Numbered from the stretch's first letter, positions 33,201 through 42,328 are shown. The stretch: DNA of 64,000 bases from Hymenobacter sp. CRA2 (GCF_002007105.1 NZ_MVBC01000003.1:62001-126000), one strand, 5' to 3'. The notes: generated by a model from the sequence alone, not told the origin. Program-made: numbers and translations.

Positions 33201-34307
33201 ATGCCGATGCCCGCCGCCCCCTCCTCCGTGTTGCTGCTCAGCTGGGACGCCTCGTCCGCCGCGCTGCCCGTGGCGCGGGCCCTGCCGCCGGCCACCACGG
33301 CGCAGGTCTGGGCGGCCCAGCCGCTGCCGTCCGCGGCCCTGCCCGCCGCGGCCGCCGTGCGGGAGCTGCTGGCCGAAAGCGCGCTGCCCCCGGCGCCGGA
33401 ACTGCTACTGACCCGGGCAGCACCCGCCTTTCCGTACGTGGGCCGCGGCGAAGGAGCTGACTTACCGTCACACCCCGGCTTTGGCGTACCAGCTGCCCCC
33501 TATATAGGAAGCAGCGAGCCGGCTACGGACGCCGCCGGAACACCGCCTGCTGCCACTGCCACCGCAGCAGCTTTGGCCCAGGGATTTGCCGTGCCCGCGG
33601 CGCCGTATTTAGGCGCTACGCCAGCCCTGGAGCCACCCAATCAAGCCGCCGCTCAGCAGCCCATGGCGGAGCCCGGTTCGGCCGAGGCCGCCGAGCTAAG
33701 CAGTGAGCAACCAAGCTTAAGCGCCACCGGGCAGCCCACGGCGCCGGCGGCCGATACCGAACCATTGGCCGAGGCGGCTGGTGTAGCGGAGGCCGCGCCG
33801 GACCTGCTACCCGAGGCAACTGCCGAAGCAGCCCCGCTGACTGCTAGCGCACCGCACCAACCTGAGACGCAGCCCTCCTCTGCTTCATCCGCCGCAGCGG
33901 TAGCCGCGGCGGCTGCCGAGGCCGCTGAACTCAACGCCCGCATCATTCGCTACGCCCGCCACGCGGCTCGCTTGGCGCACGAAGCCCAATTTGAGGTCAT
34001 CTTTGCACCCGATTGGCCCGCGTGGCTGGCCGGCCTGGAGCTGCGGCAACTCACGCGCCGCCCGCTCGTGGTGCAAGTCACGGAGCTGGCCGCCGACCGG
34101 CCCTTGCTAGCCGAGCAGGGCTGGGCGGAGGCCCTGGAGCGGCTGACGTTGCCGCACGCCGACCGCATCCTGGTGCCCGACGAGGCCACGGCGGCGCGCA
34201 TTCAACTGCTTTACCGCGTTCCAGCCGTGCGCCTGCATATCCTGCCGCCCGGCACCGCGCCCGACCTCACGGCCGCGCTGGTGCTCGACGCCCATTTTTT
34301 CGCTTAA
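33201..34307 (+). CDS. Degenerate glycosyltransferase-like protein with Pro/Ala-rich linker
   Basis: A 368-residue protein. Residues 1-35 (SVLLLSWDASSAALPVARALP) and 243-351 resemble the N-terminal lobe of the GT4/GT5-like glycosyltransferases that sit near glgB in Bacteroidota: NARIIRYARHAARLA, EVIFAPDWPAWLAGLE, RRPLVVQVTEL, HADRILVP, ILPPG. In those proteins the second and third motifs read roughly HAHDW and HVHATEFDR; here the His residues are replaced. No C-terminal donor-binding lobe follows. The middle (about 75-240) is Ala/Pro/Glu-rich, with three copies of a [F/V]PxxPY(V/I/L)G-type motif (77-81, 93-103, 128-138). It is probably an inactive or repurposed remnant. Start at 33201; a second ATG two codons later is equally possible. 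Divergent from GH31. Confidence 0.65.
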   Translation: MPMPAAPSSVLLLSWDASSAALPVARALPPATTAQVWAAQPLPSAALPAAAAVRELLAESALPPAPELLLTRAAPAFPYVGRGEGADLPSHPGFGVPAAPYIGSSEPATDAAGTPPAATATAAALAQGFAVPAAPYLGATPALEPPNQAAAQQPMAEPGSAEAAELSSEQPSLSATGQPTAPAADTEPLAEAAGVAEAAPDLLPEATAEAAPLTASAPHQPETQPSSASSAAAVAAAAAEAAELNARIIRYARHAARLAHEAQFEVIFAPDWPAWLAGLELRQLTRRPLVVQVTELAADRPLLAEQGWAEALERLTLPHADRILVPDEATAARIQLLYRVPAVRLHILPPGTAPDLTAALVLDAHFFA

Positions 34308-34320
34308 CGCTTACCCTTGC

Positions 34321-34809
34321 ATGTCTTCTTTCCCCGCTTTCACCCCCGAACACTCCTTTGACGCCGAGCTGGAGCTCGAAAGCGAAAATGGCGGCGTATT
34401 CGTCATCATTCCCTTCGATGTGCAGCAGGCCTACGGCACCCGCGGCCAGGTGAAAGTGCTCGTCACCTTCGACGGCTTCCCCTACCGCGGTTCCCTCACC
34501 CCCATGGGCGACGGGCAGCACCTGCTAGGCGTGCCCAAGCAGATTCGCGGCGCCATCGGCAAAACCTGGGGCAACAGGGTGGCCGTAGCGCTGGCCCGCG
34601 ACACCGAGCCGCGCGTGGCGGAAGTATCCGAAGATTTTGGCCGCGCCCTGACCAACGCCGGTCTGCGCCAGCGCTTTGAGGACATGGCCTACACGCACCA
34701 GAAGGAGTACACCCGCTGGATTGAAGCAGCCAAGAACACGGAAACCCGCTTTGAGCGCATCAGCAAAGCCGTGGAGATGATCAAAGCCGGCCGCAAGCGC
34801 AGCAGCTAG
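34321..34809 (+). CDS. YdeI/OmdA-associated DUF1905 protein
   Basis: A 162-residue soluble protein. The N-terminal part is the small beta-barrel of DUF1905 (FDAELELESENGGVFVIIPFDVQQAYGTRGQVKV, then GFPYRGSLTPMGDGQHLLGVPKQIRGAIGKTWGNRV, about 12-95), and the C-terminal part (about 105-160) is the YdeI/OmdA helical tail FEDMAYTHQKEYTRWIEAAKNTETRFERISKAVEMI. The family has been linked to bacteriocin/stress protection, but its molecular activity is unknown. It begins 13 bases after the preceding gene and is probably co-transcribed with it. The long 3' gap contains dispersed-repeat sequence. Confidence 0.85.
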   Translation: MSSFPAFTPEHSFDAELELESENGGVFVIIPFDVQQAYGTRGQVKVLVTFDGFPYRGSLTPMGDGQHLLGVPKQIRGAIGKTWGNRVAVALARDTEPRVAEVSEDFGRALTNAGLRQRFEDMAYTHQKEYTRWIEAAKNTETRFERISKAVEMIKAGRKRSS

Positions 34810-34829
34810 CCAGCTTGCGGTATCACCCC

Positions 34830-35050
34830 GCTGTCATTGCGAGCAGAGCGAACCGGAGGTCGACGTAGTCAAGCAATCCTTCCTCTAGTAGCACCGCCGA
34901 CGCAATACCTGCTAACCGAAAACAGCACCGCCCGAAACCAGTCGTTCATACGACGGTTTCGGGCGGTGCTCATTTTGAGGTCTGCTCGTTGATCAGGACC
35001 GATTGACGCCGCTTGATGCGCGGAATGTCGTGTCTCCTCGCAATGACAGC
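34830..35050. repeat. Composite palindromic element between convergent genes
   Basis: Two 14-base inverted arms GCTGTCATTGCGAG (34830-34843) and CTCGCAATGACAGC (35037-35050) flank a perfect 16-base stem AGCACCGCCCGAAACC (34924-34939) and its complement (34955-34970), with a further four-base inner stem. TGTCATTGCGAG...CAAGCAATCC text resembles a short dispersed repeat known from many bacterial intergenic regions. The layout, an outer inverted pair with an inner hairpin between converging genes, copies the element at 3617-3789. Confidence 0.65.
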
Positions 35051-35063
35051 TAGTGTAGCCGTT

Positions 35064-37133
35064 TTACTTCACCTTTTGCAGCACCTGGGCGGTGCGGCTG
35101 GGCAGGTACAGGCTCAGGAAGGGCGTGTTGTTTTCGTCGGGCAGGGTGAAGTGCTTCACGTCCTGCGTGATGCGGCCGTAGCCGCCGAAATTCACCGCGT
35201 CGGAATCCAGCACCGGGACGTAGCTACCGGCGGCACCGGCGAAGAAGCGGTAGTCGGTCAGGCTGCGCTCGGGGTGGAAGTTGAAGACGAACACCAGCCC
35301 GCAGCGCTCAAAGGCCAGCACTTTGTTATCCTCGTCAAGGTGCAGCAGCTGGGTAGTGCCGGTGAGAAAGCGCGTGCGGCGCTCCAGCGCTATCATGGCC
35401 CGGTCGAAGAGCAGCCAGCTGTGGAAGTACAGGTCGTGGTTGTCGGCCAAGGACCACTGCCGGCGGGCGAAGTGGTGGCTCCAGTTGTTGCCCTCACGCG
35501 GGAAATCGACCCACTCGGGGTGACCGAATTCGTTGCCGATAAAGTTCATGTAGGCTTCGCCGCCGGCGCCCAGGGTGACGAGCCGGATGAGCTTGTGCAG
35601 GGCCAGGGCGCGCGAAGTAATCAGGTCCGGCTCGCCCTGCAGGCGCGACATGCTGGAGTAGATCCGCTCGTCGAGCAGCCAGTGCGCGAGGGTTTTGTCG
35701 CCCACCAGCGCCTGGTCATGGCTTTCGGCGTAGGCCACGGTTTTCTCGCCCGCGCGGCGGTTGGTGAGCTGGTGCCAGAGGCCACCCATGCTCCAGTCAT
35801 CGTCGCGTTGGTGCTTCAGGGTCTTGATCCAGTAGTCGGGCAGGCCCATGCCGAGGCGGTAGCCAAAGCCCAGGCCGCCCTCGGCCACGGGCCGCGCCAA
35901 ACCGGGCATGCCGCTCATGTCTTCGCCGATGAGCAGGGCCGATTTCTTGCACTCGCGCACCAGCGCGGTGGCCAGCTGCAGGTACAGGATGGCGTCTTCA
36001 TCGGCTTCGGGGCCGAAGTACTGCGCGTAGTCGGTGAAGGCCGTGCCCTCGCCGTGGTGGTGGTAGAGCATCGACGTGACGCCGTCGAAGCGGAAGCCGT
36101 CGAAGTGGAATTCTTCGAGCCAGTAGCGCAGGTTGCTCAGCAGAAACTGCTGCACCTCGGGCCGGCCGTAGTCGAACAGCAAGGAGTCCCAGCCGGGGTG
36201 GCGGCCCCGCTCGCCCTGGTGAAAGTACAGGTTGTCAGAACCGTCGAGGTTGCCCAGGCCCTCGGCTTCGTTCTTGACGCTGTGCGAGTGTACCACGTCC
36301 ATCACCACGGCCAGGCCGCGGCGGTGCGCTTCGTTGATGAGGTATTTCAGGTCCTCGGGCGGGCCGAAACGGGCTGAAGGCGCGAAGAAATTGGCCACGT
36401 GGTAGCCGAACGAGCCGTAGTACGGGTGTTCGGCCACGGCCATGAGCTGCACCACGTTGTAGCCATCCTGCTGAATGCGGGGCAGAATGTGGTCGGCAAA
36501 CTCGCGCCAGGAGCCCACGCGGCCTTCTTCCAGGGCCATGCCCACGTGCGCCTCGTAGATGAGCGGCTCCTTGACGGCGTTGTGCACCCGAAACTGCTGA
36601 TCCGTCCACTGAAACGGCTGCTCGGGGCGCCAGATCTGGGCGCTGAAGTCCTTGGTGTGCTCGTCCTGCACCACGCGGCGCACGGTGGCCGGCAGCCGGT
36701 CGCGCTGGCCGTTGGCGGCGTGCACGTGGATTTTGTAGCGCGAGCCGGGCGTCAGATTGGGGAAGGTCTGCTCGGAGAGAAACACTTCCCACACGCCGTC
36801 GGCGCCGCGCGTAAGCGGAGTGTAGGCCCGGTCCCATTGGTTGAAGTCGCCCACCGCAAACAGGGCGTGGGCGGCGGGGGCCCACTCGCGCAGCCAATAG
36901 CCGCGGCGGCGGGCGTCGTAGTGCAGGCCGAGGTGCTGGTGGCGACAGGCGTATTTGGTCAGGGAACCGGCCTGGGCCACAATTTCGGCCTTGCGGGCCT
37001 CGAACCGAGCGAGGCGGCGCCGGATAACGTCGGCGTAGGGCGCCAGCCACGGGTCTTGCTGAATCAGCGGCAGTTGCGGCTCGGAAGCGTCGGACGCGGA
37101 GGTAGTCAGGGTATCGGCAGCTGCGGTTTCCAT
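35064..37133 (-). CDS. glgB: 1,4-alpha-glucan branching enzyme
   Basis: A 689-residue GH13_8-type branching enzyme, which introduces alpha-1,6 branches into glycogen-like glucans in the cytoplasm. The CBM48 region (about 70-160) is followed by the GH13 barrel with catalytic residues visible in FRFDGVTSMLYHHHG (nucleophile Asp, about residue 350), LIGEDMSGMPG (Glu, about 403) and YAESHDQALVGDKT (Asp, about 472). The C-terminal beta domain ends near VLQKVK. The eukaryote-like GEGTAFTDYAQYFG segment marks the GH13_8 branch. I use the ATG at 37131-37133; a GTG two codons earlier is less likely. Its 3' end lies 14 bases beyond the inverted repeat at 35037-35050. Confidence 0.95.
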   Translation of the reverse strand: METAAADTLTTSASDASEPQLPLIQQDPWLAPYADVIRRRLARFEARKAEIVAQAGSLTKYACRHQHLGLHYDARRRGYWLREWAPAAHALFAVGDFNQWDRAYTPLTRGADGVWEVFLSEQTFPNLTPGSRYKIHVHAANGQRDRLPATVRRVVQDEHTKDFSAQIWRPEQPFQWTDQQFRVHNAVKEPLIYEAHVGMALEEGRVGSWREFADHILPRIQQDGYNVVQLMAVAEHPYYGSFGYHVANFFAPSARFGPPEDLKYLINEAHRRGLAVVMDVVHSHSVKNEAEGLGNLDGSDNLYFHQGERGRHPGWDSLLFDYGRPEVQQFLLSNLRYWLEEFHFDGFRFDGVTSMLYHHHGEGTAFTDYAQYFGPEADEDAILYLQLATALVRECKKSALLIGEDMSGMPGLARPVAEGGLGFGYRLGMGLPDYWIKTLKHQRDDDWSMGGLWHQLTNRRAGEKTVAYAESHDQALVGDKTLAHWLLDERIYSSMSRLQGEPDLITSRALALHKLIRLVTLGAGGEAYMNFIGNEFGHPEWVDFPREGNNWSHHFARRQWSLADNHDLYFHSWLLFDRAMIALERRTRFLTGTTQLLHLDEDNKVLAFERCGLVFVFNFHPERSLTDYRFFAGAAGSYVPVLDSDAVNFGGYGRITQDVKHFTLPDENNTPFLSLYLPSRTAQVLQKVK

Positions 37134-37330
37134 TGGCACGGGAGGCGTTTGGTTTCAGGCAAATGTAACCCGCCGCGCCATCGTATGGCACGCCTCCGCT
37201 ACGCCACGCCCACGGGCTGCGGCCGTGCAATCGATTGAACGGCCAACAGACGGGGTTTCGGTAGCCCATCAATTTTCAGCACATCCTGATGCCGGTTACG
37301 CCCGCAGCCAAACCAGCACCCGCTGCGGGG

Positions 37331-39433
37331 CTATTCCAGCACCACCAGTTCCACCCGGCGGTTCTTGCGGCGGTTGTACTCGTTGTCGTTCGGCGCCACG
37401 GGCTTGCTGCCGCCGTAGCCGACGGTCTGCAGCCGCTCGGCCCCGATGCCCTGCCCCACCAGGTACTGCTGTAGGTGCTGCACGCGTTCCTCCGAGAGCT
37501 TCACGTTCAGCTTCGGGTCGCCTTGGTTGTCGGTGTGGCCTTCCAGACGAATTTTCAGCTCCGGATTGTCCTTGAGCACCTGTACCAGCCGGTCCAGCTC
37601 AGGCTTGGAGGTCGGCAGAATGTCGGCTTTGCTTTGTTGAAAAAACAGGTTGTTCAGGGCCAGGCGCTGCTCCGCGGCCAAGGGCGTCAGCAGGATGTCG
37701 CGGGCCACTTCGCCGTACTGTGTGTTGCCGGTCAGGTCCAGGGCGTCGGTGGCGGGCAGGTAGCCGGGGGCGGTGACTTTCAGGGTGTAGCTGGCGCCGC
37801 CGGCCAGGGTCAGTTGAAACTTGCCACCCGCGGCCGCGGTGGCCTGCCCGGCGGGCGTGTTTTTGGGCAGCAGCTCGGCGCGCACCTCGGCCGCGGCCGT
37901 CAGCGGCTGGTTGGTGCGGGCGTCCACGGCGCGGCCGCGCAGCAGCACGGTGGCCTTGGGGCGCAGCGCGGGCGGCAGGGCCACGCGCACCAGGTCGTAG
38001 TCGCCCTGCTCGTTGGTGCCCACGAGGAAGGCGTAGTCGCCGGCGGCCGTCACGGAAAAGTAGCCGTCGTCCTGCAGGGTGTTGATGCCGGGGCCGAGGT
38101 TCATTGGTTCGCTCCACTTGGTCCACGTCTCGTCGAGGCGGGTGGTCACGAAAATATCGTCGCCGCCGAAGCCGGCGTGGCCGCTGGAGGCAAAGTAGAG
38201 CGTCTTGCCATCGGGGGCTAGAAAGGGGGCGTAATCGTCGCCGGGCGTGTTGATGGTCGGGCCGAGCAGCTTGGGCTCGGTCCAGTCGCCGCGCGGGGTG
38301 AGGTGACTTACGTACAGGTCGCACTTCTGCGGGTGCGTAGGCGCGTCGAGGGCCAGCAGCATCACGCTACCGCTGGCGCCCAGGAAGTAGTCGGCCCGCT
38401 TGGCGGTGGGTGGCAGGGCCCGAAAGCGCACCGGCTCGGGCACGCCCCACTGGCCGTCGGGCCGGCGGCGGGCCAGGGAGGCGCCGCGCTCGGGGCGGGT
38501 GCTGCCGTCGGGCTGATACAGGTTCATCAGCAGGGCCGTGTTACCATCGGGCGTGATGCTCTCCACGGCGTTATTACCGTCGTTGTTGAGCGGACGCCCC
38601 ACCGACTGCACGTCCGCGTAGCGGCCGTCGGGCTGGCGTTGGGCCACGAAGATGTCGAGGTTCTGCCCGGCGGCCTGGCCCACGTCGCGGGCGAAGTACA
38701 GCTGCCGGCCGTCGGGGCTGACGCGCGGATTGGTTTCGCGCACGCGGGGCTCGTTGATAGCCGCGCCGAGGGCGGTGCGCTCCAGGCTCAGGGGTACATC
38801 GGGGGCAAGGCGGATGCGGGCCGTGTGCCAGGCGCGCAGGCGGTCGAGGCGCAGGTCGGCTTCACGGCTGGCGTAGGGGCCTATTTCGGGGCCGAAGCTG
38901 CGGGCCGACGCTTGCTTCCATACCTCGGTGCCATCAATGAAGTAGCGCGCCTCGCCGTTGTGCATGGTCACGCGCAGGGCGTGGGGCTTGCCGGCGGCTG
39001 CGCCGGGCACGGCCGCCACCGGGTGCAGCTCCTCCCACTTGCCCTTCTGCCAGCGGCCAATGACGTACTGCCGCCCGTCGTTTTCGAGGGCGAAGACGTT
39101 GCCGTTGTCGTCGTCGGCGGCACCCCAGTACAGGCCGCCGCGGCCGGCGCCGGCTTGCTGCACGGTGGCTTCGAGAGCGTAGTCGGCGGCACTGTTGAGT
39201 GGCAGCGCCTGGTGCGTAAGGCTCACGCCCTGGCGGTTGCGCAGGTGGTAGGTACCGGCCTCCAGGGCGAAGGTGCCGGTGGCGTCGGTGCCGGTGCGCC
39301 AGCCTTGGCGGTTGTCGTCGAAGGTGTCGTCGAGCAGCAGGTTGGGCGGTAGCGCCTGGGCCACGCTACGCGCAGCCGGTAGCAGGGCCAGCCCGGGCAG
39401 ACAACACAACAGCAGACGGTAACGGTGGCGCAT
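37331..39433 (-). CDS. OmpA-family outer-membrane protein with PD40 repeats
   Basis: A 700-residue protein from the ATG at 39431-39433, with an N-terminal signal peptide (MRHRYRLLLCCLPGLALLPAARSVAQ). A concanavalin/LamG-like domain comes first (DDTFDDNRQGWRTG, about 33-200). PD40/WD40-like beta-propeller repeats follow (VSPDGRQLYFARD, ITPDGNTALLM, LAPDGKTLYFASSG, about 230-430). A carboxypeptidase-regulatory-like beta domain (about 480-570) precedes the C-terminal OmpA peptidoglycan-binding domain (FFQQSKADILPTSKPEL, LEGHTDNQGDP, NRRKNRRVEL, about 590-700). The protein would tie the outer membrane to the cell wall. Such PD40-OmpA proteins are common in Bacteroidota near gliding/type IX systems; a role there is inference. 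Confidence 0.9.
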   Translation of the reverse strand: MRHRYRLLLCCLPGLALLPAARSVAQALPPNLLLDDTFDDNRQGWRTGTDATGTFALEAGTYHLRNRQGVSLTHQALPLNSAADYALEATVQQAGAGRGGLYWGAADDDNGNVFALENDGRQYVIGRWQKGKWEELHPVAAVPGAAAGKPHALRVTMHNGEARYFIDGTEVWKQASARSFGPEIGPYASREADLRLDRLRAWHTARIRLAPDVPLSLERTALGAAINEPRVRETNPRVSPDGRQLYFARDVGQAAGQNLDIFVAQRQPDGRYADVQSVGRPLNNDGNNAVESITPDGNTALLMNLYQPDGSTRPERGASLARRRPDGQWGVPEPVRFRALPPTAKRADYFLGASGSVMLLALDAPTHPQKCDLYVSHLTPRGDWTEPKLLGPTINTPGDDYAPFLAPDGKTLYFASSGHAGFGGDDIFVTTRLDETWTKWSEPMNLGPGINTLQDDGYFSVTAAGDYAFLVGTNEQGDYDLVRVALPPALRPKATVLLRGRAVDARTNQPLTAAAEVRAELLPKNTPAGQATAAAGGKFQLTLAGGASYTLKVTAPGYLPATDALDLTGNTQYGEVARDILLTPLAAEQRLALNNLFFQQSKADILPTSKPELDRLVQVLKDNPELKIRLEGHTDNQGDPKLNVKLSEERVQHLQQYLVGQGIGAERLQTVGYGGSKPVAPNDNEYNRRKNRRVELVVLE

Positions 39434-39558
39434 AACGGCGTAAGCTCTGATAGGGAATAAGAAGTAAAGATCTGCGGAAGCCCGAACACTTAATTCTTCT
39501 TTCCTCACTCTTCATTCCTCATTTACTCCAAAAACACCAACTCTCGTACTTTAGCTGC

Positions 39559-41310
39559 ATGCTCCACCGCTCCGTGCTTACCCTGGGCCTGGCTTCCGTG
39601 CTGGCCTTTACTTCCGCCTGCCACCGCGGCTCCGCGCCCGCCGCTTCTACCAGCGCCACCGCCTCCCCTGCCCCTACGGCCGCCGCGCCCGTCACGGCCC
39701 GGCAGGCAATGGTAGTATCGGCGCACCCCGAGGCTACGCGCATTGGCGTGGAAATCCTGCGCCAGGGCGGCAACGCCTACGATGCGGCCGTTGCGGTGCA
39801 GTTTGCGCTGGCCGTGACGCTGCCCGCTGCCGGCAACATCGGCGGGGGCGGCTTCGTGGTATACCGCGGGGCCGATGGCAGCGTGGGGGCACTGGACTTT
39901 CGCGAAAAAGCTCCGCTGGCCGCCTCGCGCGACATGTACCTGGACAAGCAGGGCAACGTGGTGCCCAGCCTGAGCACCGACGGGCATCTGGCCGCCGGCG
40001 TGCCCGGCACCGTGGCCGGCATGGTGGCCCTGCACCACCAGCTGGGCAAGCTATCCTGGGCGCAGCTGGTGGCGCCGGCCGCCGAGCTGGCGGCCCGGGG
40101 CGTGACGCTCAGCGCCAAGGAGGCAGCCGGCCTGAACGGCACCCGCGCCGAATTTATCAGGCTTAATCAGCACGTGCCGGTGTACGCCTACCCGGAAGGC
40201 CGCTCCTGGCAGGCCGGCGACGTTATCAAGTACCCGGAGCTGGCCACGGTGCTCAGCCGCATCCGCGACCAAGGTCGGGCCGGCTTCTACCAGGGCGAAA
40301 CCGCTCGGTTGCTGCTGGTCGAAATGCAGCGCGGCCGTGGCATCATCAGCCAGCAAGACCTCGACCAGTACCAGCCGGCCTGGCGCACGCCGCTGCGTGG
40401 GCGCTACCGCCAGTACGAGGTCATCAGCATGCCGCCGCCTTCCTCCGGCGGCGTAGCGCTACTGCAGCTGCTGCAGATGCTGGAGCCCTACAACTTAGGC
40501 AAGCTCGGCTGGCATTCGGCCGAGGCCGTCCACCTCATTACCGAAGCCGAGCGGCGCGTGTACGCCGACCGCGCTACCTACCTGGGCGACCCGGACTTTG
40601 GCCGGGTACCCGTTGGCCAGCTGCTGATGCCCAATTACCTGAAGCAGCGCATGAGCGGCGTCACGCCCGAAAGCCCGGCCACTCCCTCGGCCCAGGTAAC
40701 GGCCGGCGCGGGGCTACCGGGCTACGAATCGGACCAAACGACGCACTACAGCATCGTGGATGCCGCGGGCAACGCGGTGAGCTGCACCACTACGCTTAAT
40801 GGTGCCTACGGCTCCAAAGTGGTGGTGGCCGGCGCGGGCTTCCTGCTCAATAACGAGATGGACGACTTCTCGGCCAAGCCCGGCGTGCCCAACTCCTACG
40901 GCGTGACCGGCGGCACGGCCAATGCCATTCAGCCCGGCAAACGCATGCTTTCGTCGATGACGCCAAGCATCGTGACGGAAAAGGGCAAAGTGCGGCTGGT
41001 GGTGGGCACGCCCGGCGGCAGCACCATCATTACCTCCGTGCTGCAGGCCACGCTGAATGTGCTCGACTACGGCTTCGACCCGCAGCAGGCCGTGGCCGCC
41101 CCGCGCCTGCACCACCAGTGGCTGCCCGACCAAATCGACGCGGAAGTCGGTGCCCTCACGCCCGCCGCCGAGGCCGAGCTGACGCGCCGCGGCTACAAGC
41201 TGAATCCGCGGGGGCGTTGGGGCCGGCTCGACATCATCGAGCGGCAGCCCGACGGCACCCTGCGCGGCGGCGCCGACCCGCGCGGCGACGACACGGCGGC
41301 GGGGTATTGA
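39559..41310 (+). CDS. ggt: Gamma-glutamyltranspeptidase (lipoprotein)
   Basis: A 583-residue N-terminal nucleophile hydrolase precursor with a lipoprotein signal (TSAC, Cys21), followed by a Thr/Ser/Ala-rich linker. It transfers or hydrolyses the gamma-glutamyl group of glutathione and related peptides in the periplasm. It is made as one chain and cleaves itself before the catalytic Thr in DQTTHYSIVD (Thr394, codon at 40738). Other family motifs are GGNAYDAAVAVQFAL (about 75-90), IGGGGFVVYR (about 94-104), MPPPSSGGVALLQ (about 293-305) and GGSTIITSVLQ (about 490-500). The length is typical. It starts a tight plus-strand group with two small membrane-protein genes and an acyltransferase. Confidence 0.93.
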   Translation: MLHRSVLTLGLASVLAFTSACHRGSAPAASTSATASPAPTAAAPVTARQAMVVSAHPEATRIGVEILRQGGNAYDAAVAVQFALAVTLPAAGNIGGGGFVVYRGADGSVGALDFREKAPLAASRDMYLDKQGNVVPSLSTDGHLAAGVPGTVAGMVALHHQLGKLSWAQLVAPAAELAARGVTLSAKEAAGLNGTRAEFIRLNQHVPVYAYPEGRSWQAGDVIKYPELATVLSRIRDQGRAGFYQGETARLLLVEMQRGRGIISQQDLDQYQPAWRTPLRGRYRQYEVISMPPPSSGGVALLQLLQMLEPYNLGKLGWHSAEAVHLITEAERRVYADRATYLGDPDFGRVPVGQLLMPNYLKQRMSGVTPESPATPSAQVTAGAGLPGYESDQTTHYSIVDAAGNAVSCTTTLNGAYGSKVVVAGAGFLLNNEMDDFSAKPGVPNSYGVTGGTANAIQPGKRMLSSMTPSIVTEKGKVRLVVGTPGGSTIITSVLQATLNVLDYGFDPQQAVAAPRLHHQWLPDQIDAEVGALTPAAEAELTRRGYKLNPRGRWGRLDIIERQPDGTLRGGADPRGDDTAAGY

Positions 41311-41352
41311 CCTGGCCCGGCGCCGTGTCGGCGGCAGGTTCTGCTTCGGCCC

Positions 41353-41859
41353 GTGCCTGCTGCTTACTTTGTTGCGTTCTGTCTCATTCTTCAGGCCCCA
41401 GCTTGCGTGCAGCAATTCTTCGACGACATCGTGCGGGCCTTTGTGGCCACGGGCCGGGCCACGGGCCGGGCCACGGGGCTTACGTACCCGGAGCTAAATA
41501 TCCTGGTGTATTGCCTGCTGGCACCGCTGAGCTGGCTTTTGCTGGTGGCGCTGCGCCGGCCGCCGCTGTGGTGGCTGCCGCTGGGCCTGCTCCTGCTCAC
41601 GGCCGGGCTGCTGACGGAGCGCCAGCGCCTCACGGGCCTCAGCCGCTGGTTCTACGATTACAACATCCGGTTCCTGGAGCTGGCAGGCCGCTACACCGGG
41701 CTCGGTTACGTGGCAGTGTCCTTGGTGACGGGCGTGCTGGTGCCCGCCGTAGCCCTGCTGTTGCTGGCGGTGGCACCGCGGCGCTGGGTATTGCCGTTGG
41801 CGGGAACATACGTGGCGCTGTTGCTGGCGTATTTCGTATCAGGCTGGATGCTTATCTGA
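41353..41859 (+). CDS. Small membrane protein, unknown function
   Basis: A 168-residue protein with about four hydrophobic segments (LVYCLLAPLSWLLLVAL, WWLPLGLLLLTAGLL, GYVAVSLVTGVLVPAVALLLL, PLAGTYVALLLAYF). I do not recognise a family. A later GTG start (41407) is also possible, which would omit the first hydrophobic part. The coding sequence holds a 12-base tandem repeat (GCCACGGGCCGG, 41446-41480) that gives the peptide repeat ATGRATGRATG. It follows ggt by 42 bases and precedes another small membrane protein by 13 bases, so it probably shares an operon. Confidence 0.6.
   Translation: MPAAYFVAFCLILQAPACVQQFFDDIVRAFVATGRATGRATGLTYPELNILVYCLLAPLSWLLLVALRRPPLWWLPLGLLLLTAGLLTERQRLTGLSRWFYDYNIRFLELAGRYTGLGYVAVSLVTGVLVPAVALLLLAVAPRRWVLPLAGTYVALLLAYFVSGWMLI
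41446..41480 (+). repeat. 12-base tandem repeat inside a gene
   Basis: Two exact units GCCACGGGCCGG (41446-41457, 41458-41469) and a third partial unit GCCACGGGGCT. The unit length keeps the frame and encodes ATGR repeats. Confidence 0.75.
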
Positions 41860-41872
41860 ACCGTACCGCCGC

Positions 41873-42328
41873 ATGAGACGTAAGCTCCGCGAATGGCTGC
41901 GCCGCTACCTGCCCGCCGAAATCCTGTCGCTGCTGGGCACGCTGGCCGCGGCGGCGCTGGCCCTGGCGCTGACGGGCAGCCGCGTAACGGCGGCGCTGGC
42001 GGGCACCTGGGCTGGCAACGTGCTCTACTTCGGCACCATTCTGCTGACGGACGTGTGGCGGGCGCGGCAGGTGCGCCGGGCCGCCGGGCAAGCCTACACC
42101 TGGCGCACCTTCGGCAAAAACGTGCGCGCACTGGTAGTGGAGTTCGGCGTGGCCGAGCTGGCCGACAGCTTCGTTATCCGGCCGGCGCTGATGTACTACG
42201 TGCCGCTGTGGGTGGGCCATTTCTCGCTGGGCATTCTGCTGGCCAAGCTCGCGGCCGACGTGACGTTTTACATCCCGGCCATCCTGAGCTACGAGCTGAG
42301 CAAGCAGCGCCTGCGCGATTTTCGCTGA
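41873..42328 (+). CDS. Membrane-associated protein, unknown function
   Basis: A 151-residue protein with a basic N-terminus (MRRKLREWLRRYLP) and about four hydrophobic or amphipathic segments (LLGTLAAAALALAL, NVLYFGTILLTDVW, FVIRPALMYYVPLW, FSLGILLAKLAADV). It ends with a basic helix (KQRLRDFR). No family recognised with confidence; a loose resemblance to GtrA-like or flippase-associated proteins is not strong enough to claim. It follows the previous membrane-protein gene by 13 bases and precedes the acyltransferase by 58, consistent with an operon. Confidence 0.65.
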   Translation: MRRKLREWLRRYLPAEILSLLGTLAAAALALALTGSRVTAALAGTWAGNVLYFGTILLTDVWRARQVRRAAGQAYTWRTFGKNVRALVVEFGVAELADSFVIRPALMYYVPLWVGHFSLGILLAKLAADVTFYIPAILSYELSKQRLRDFR

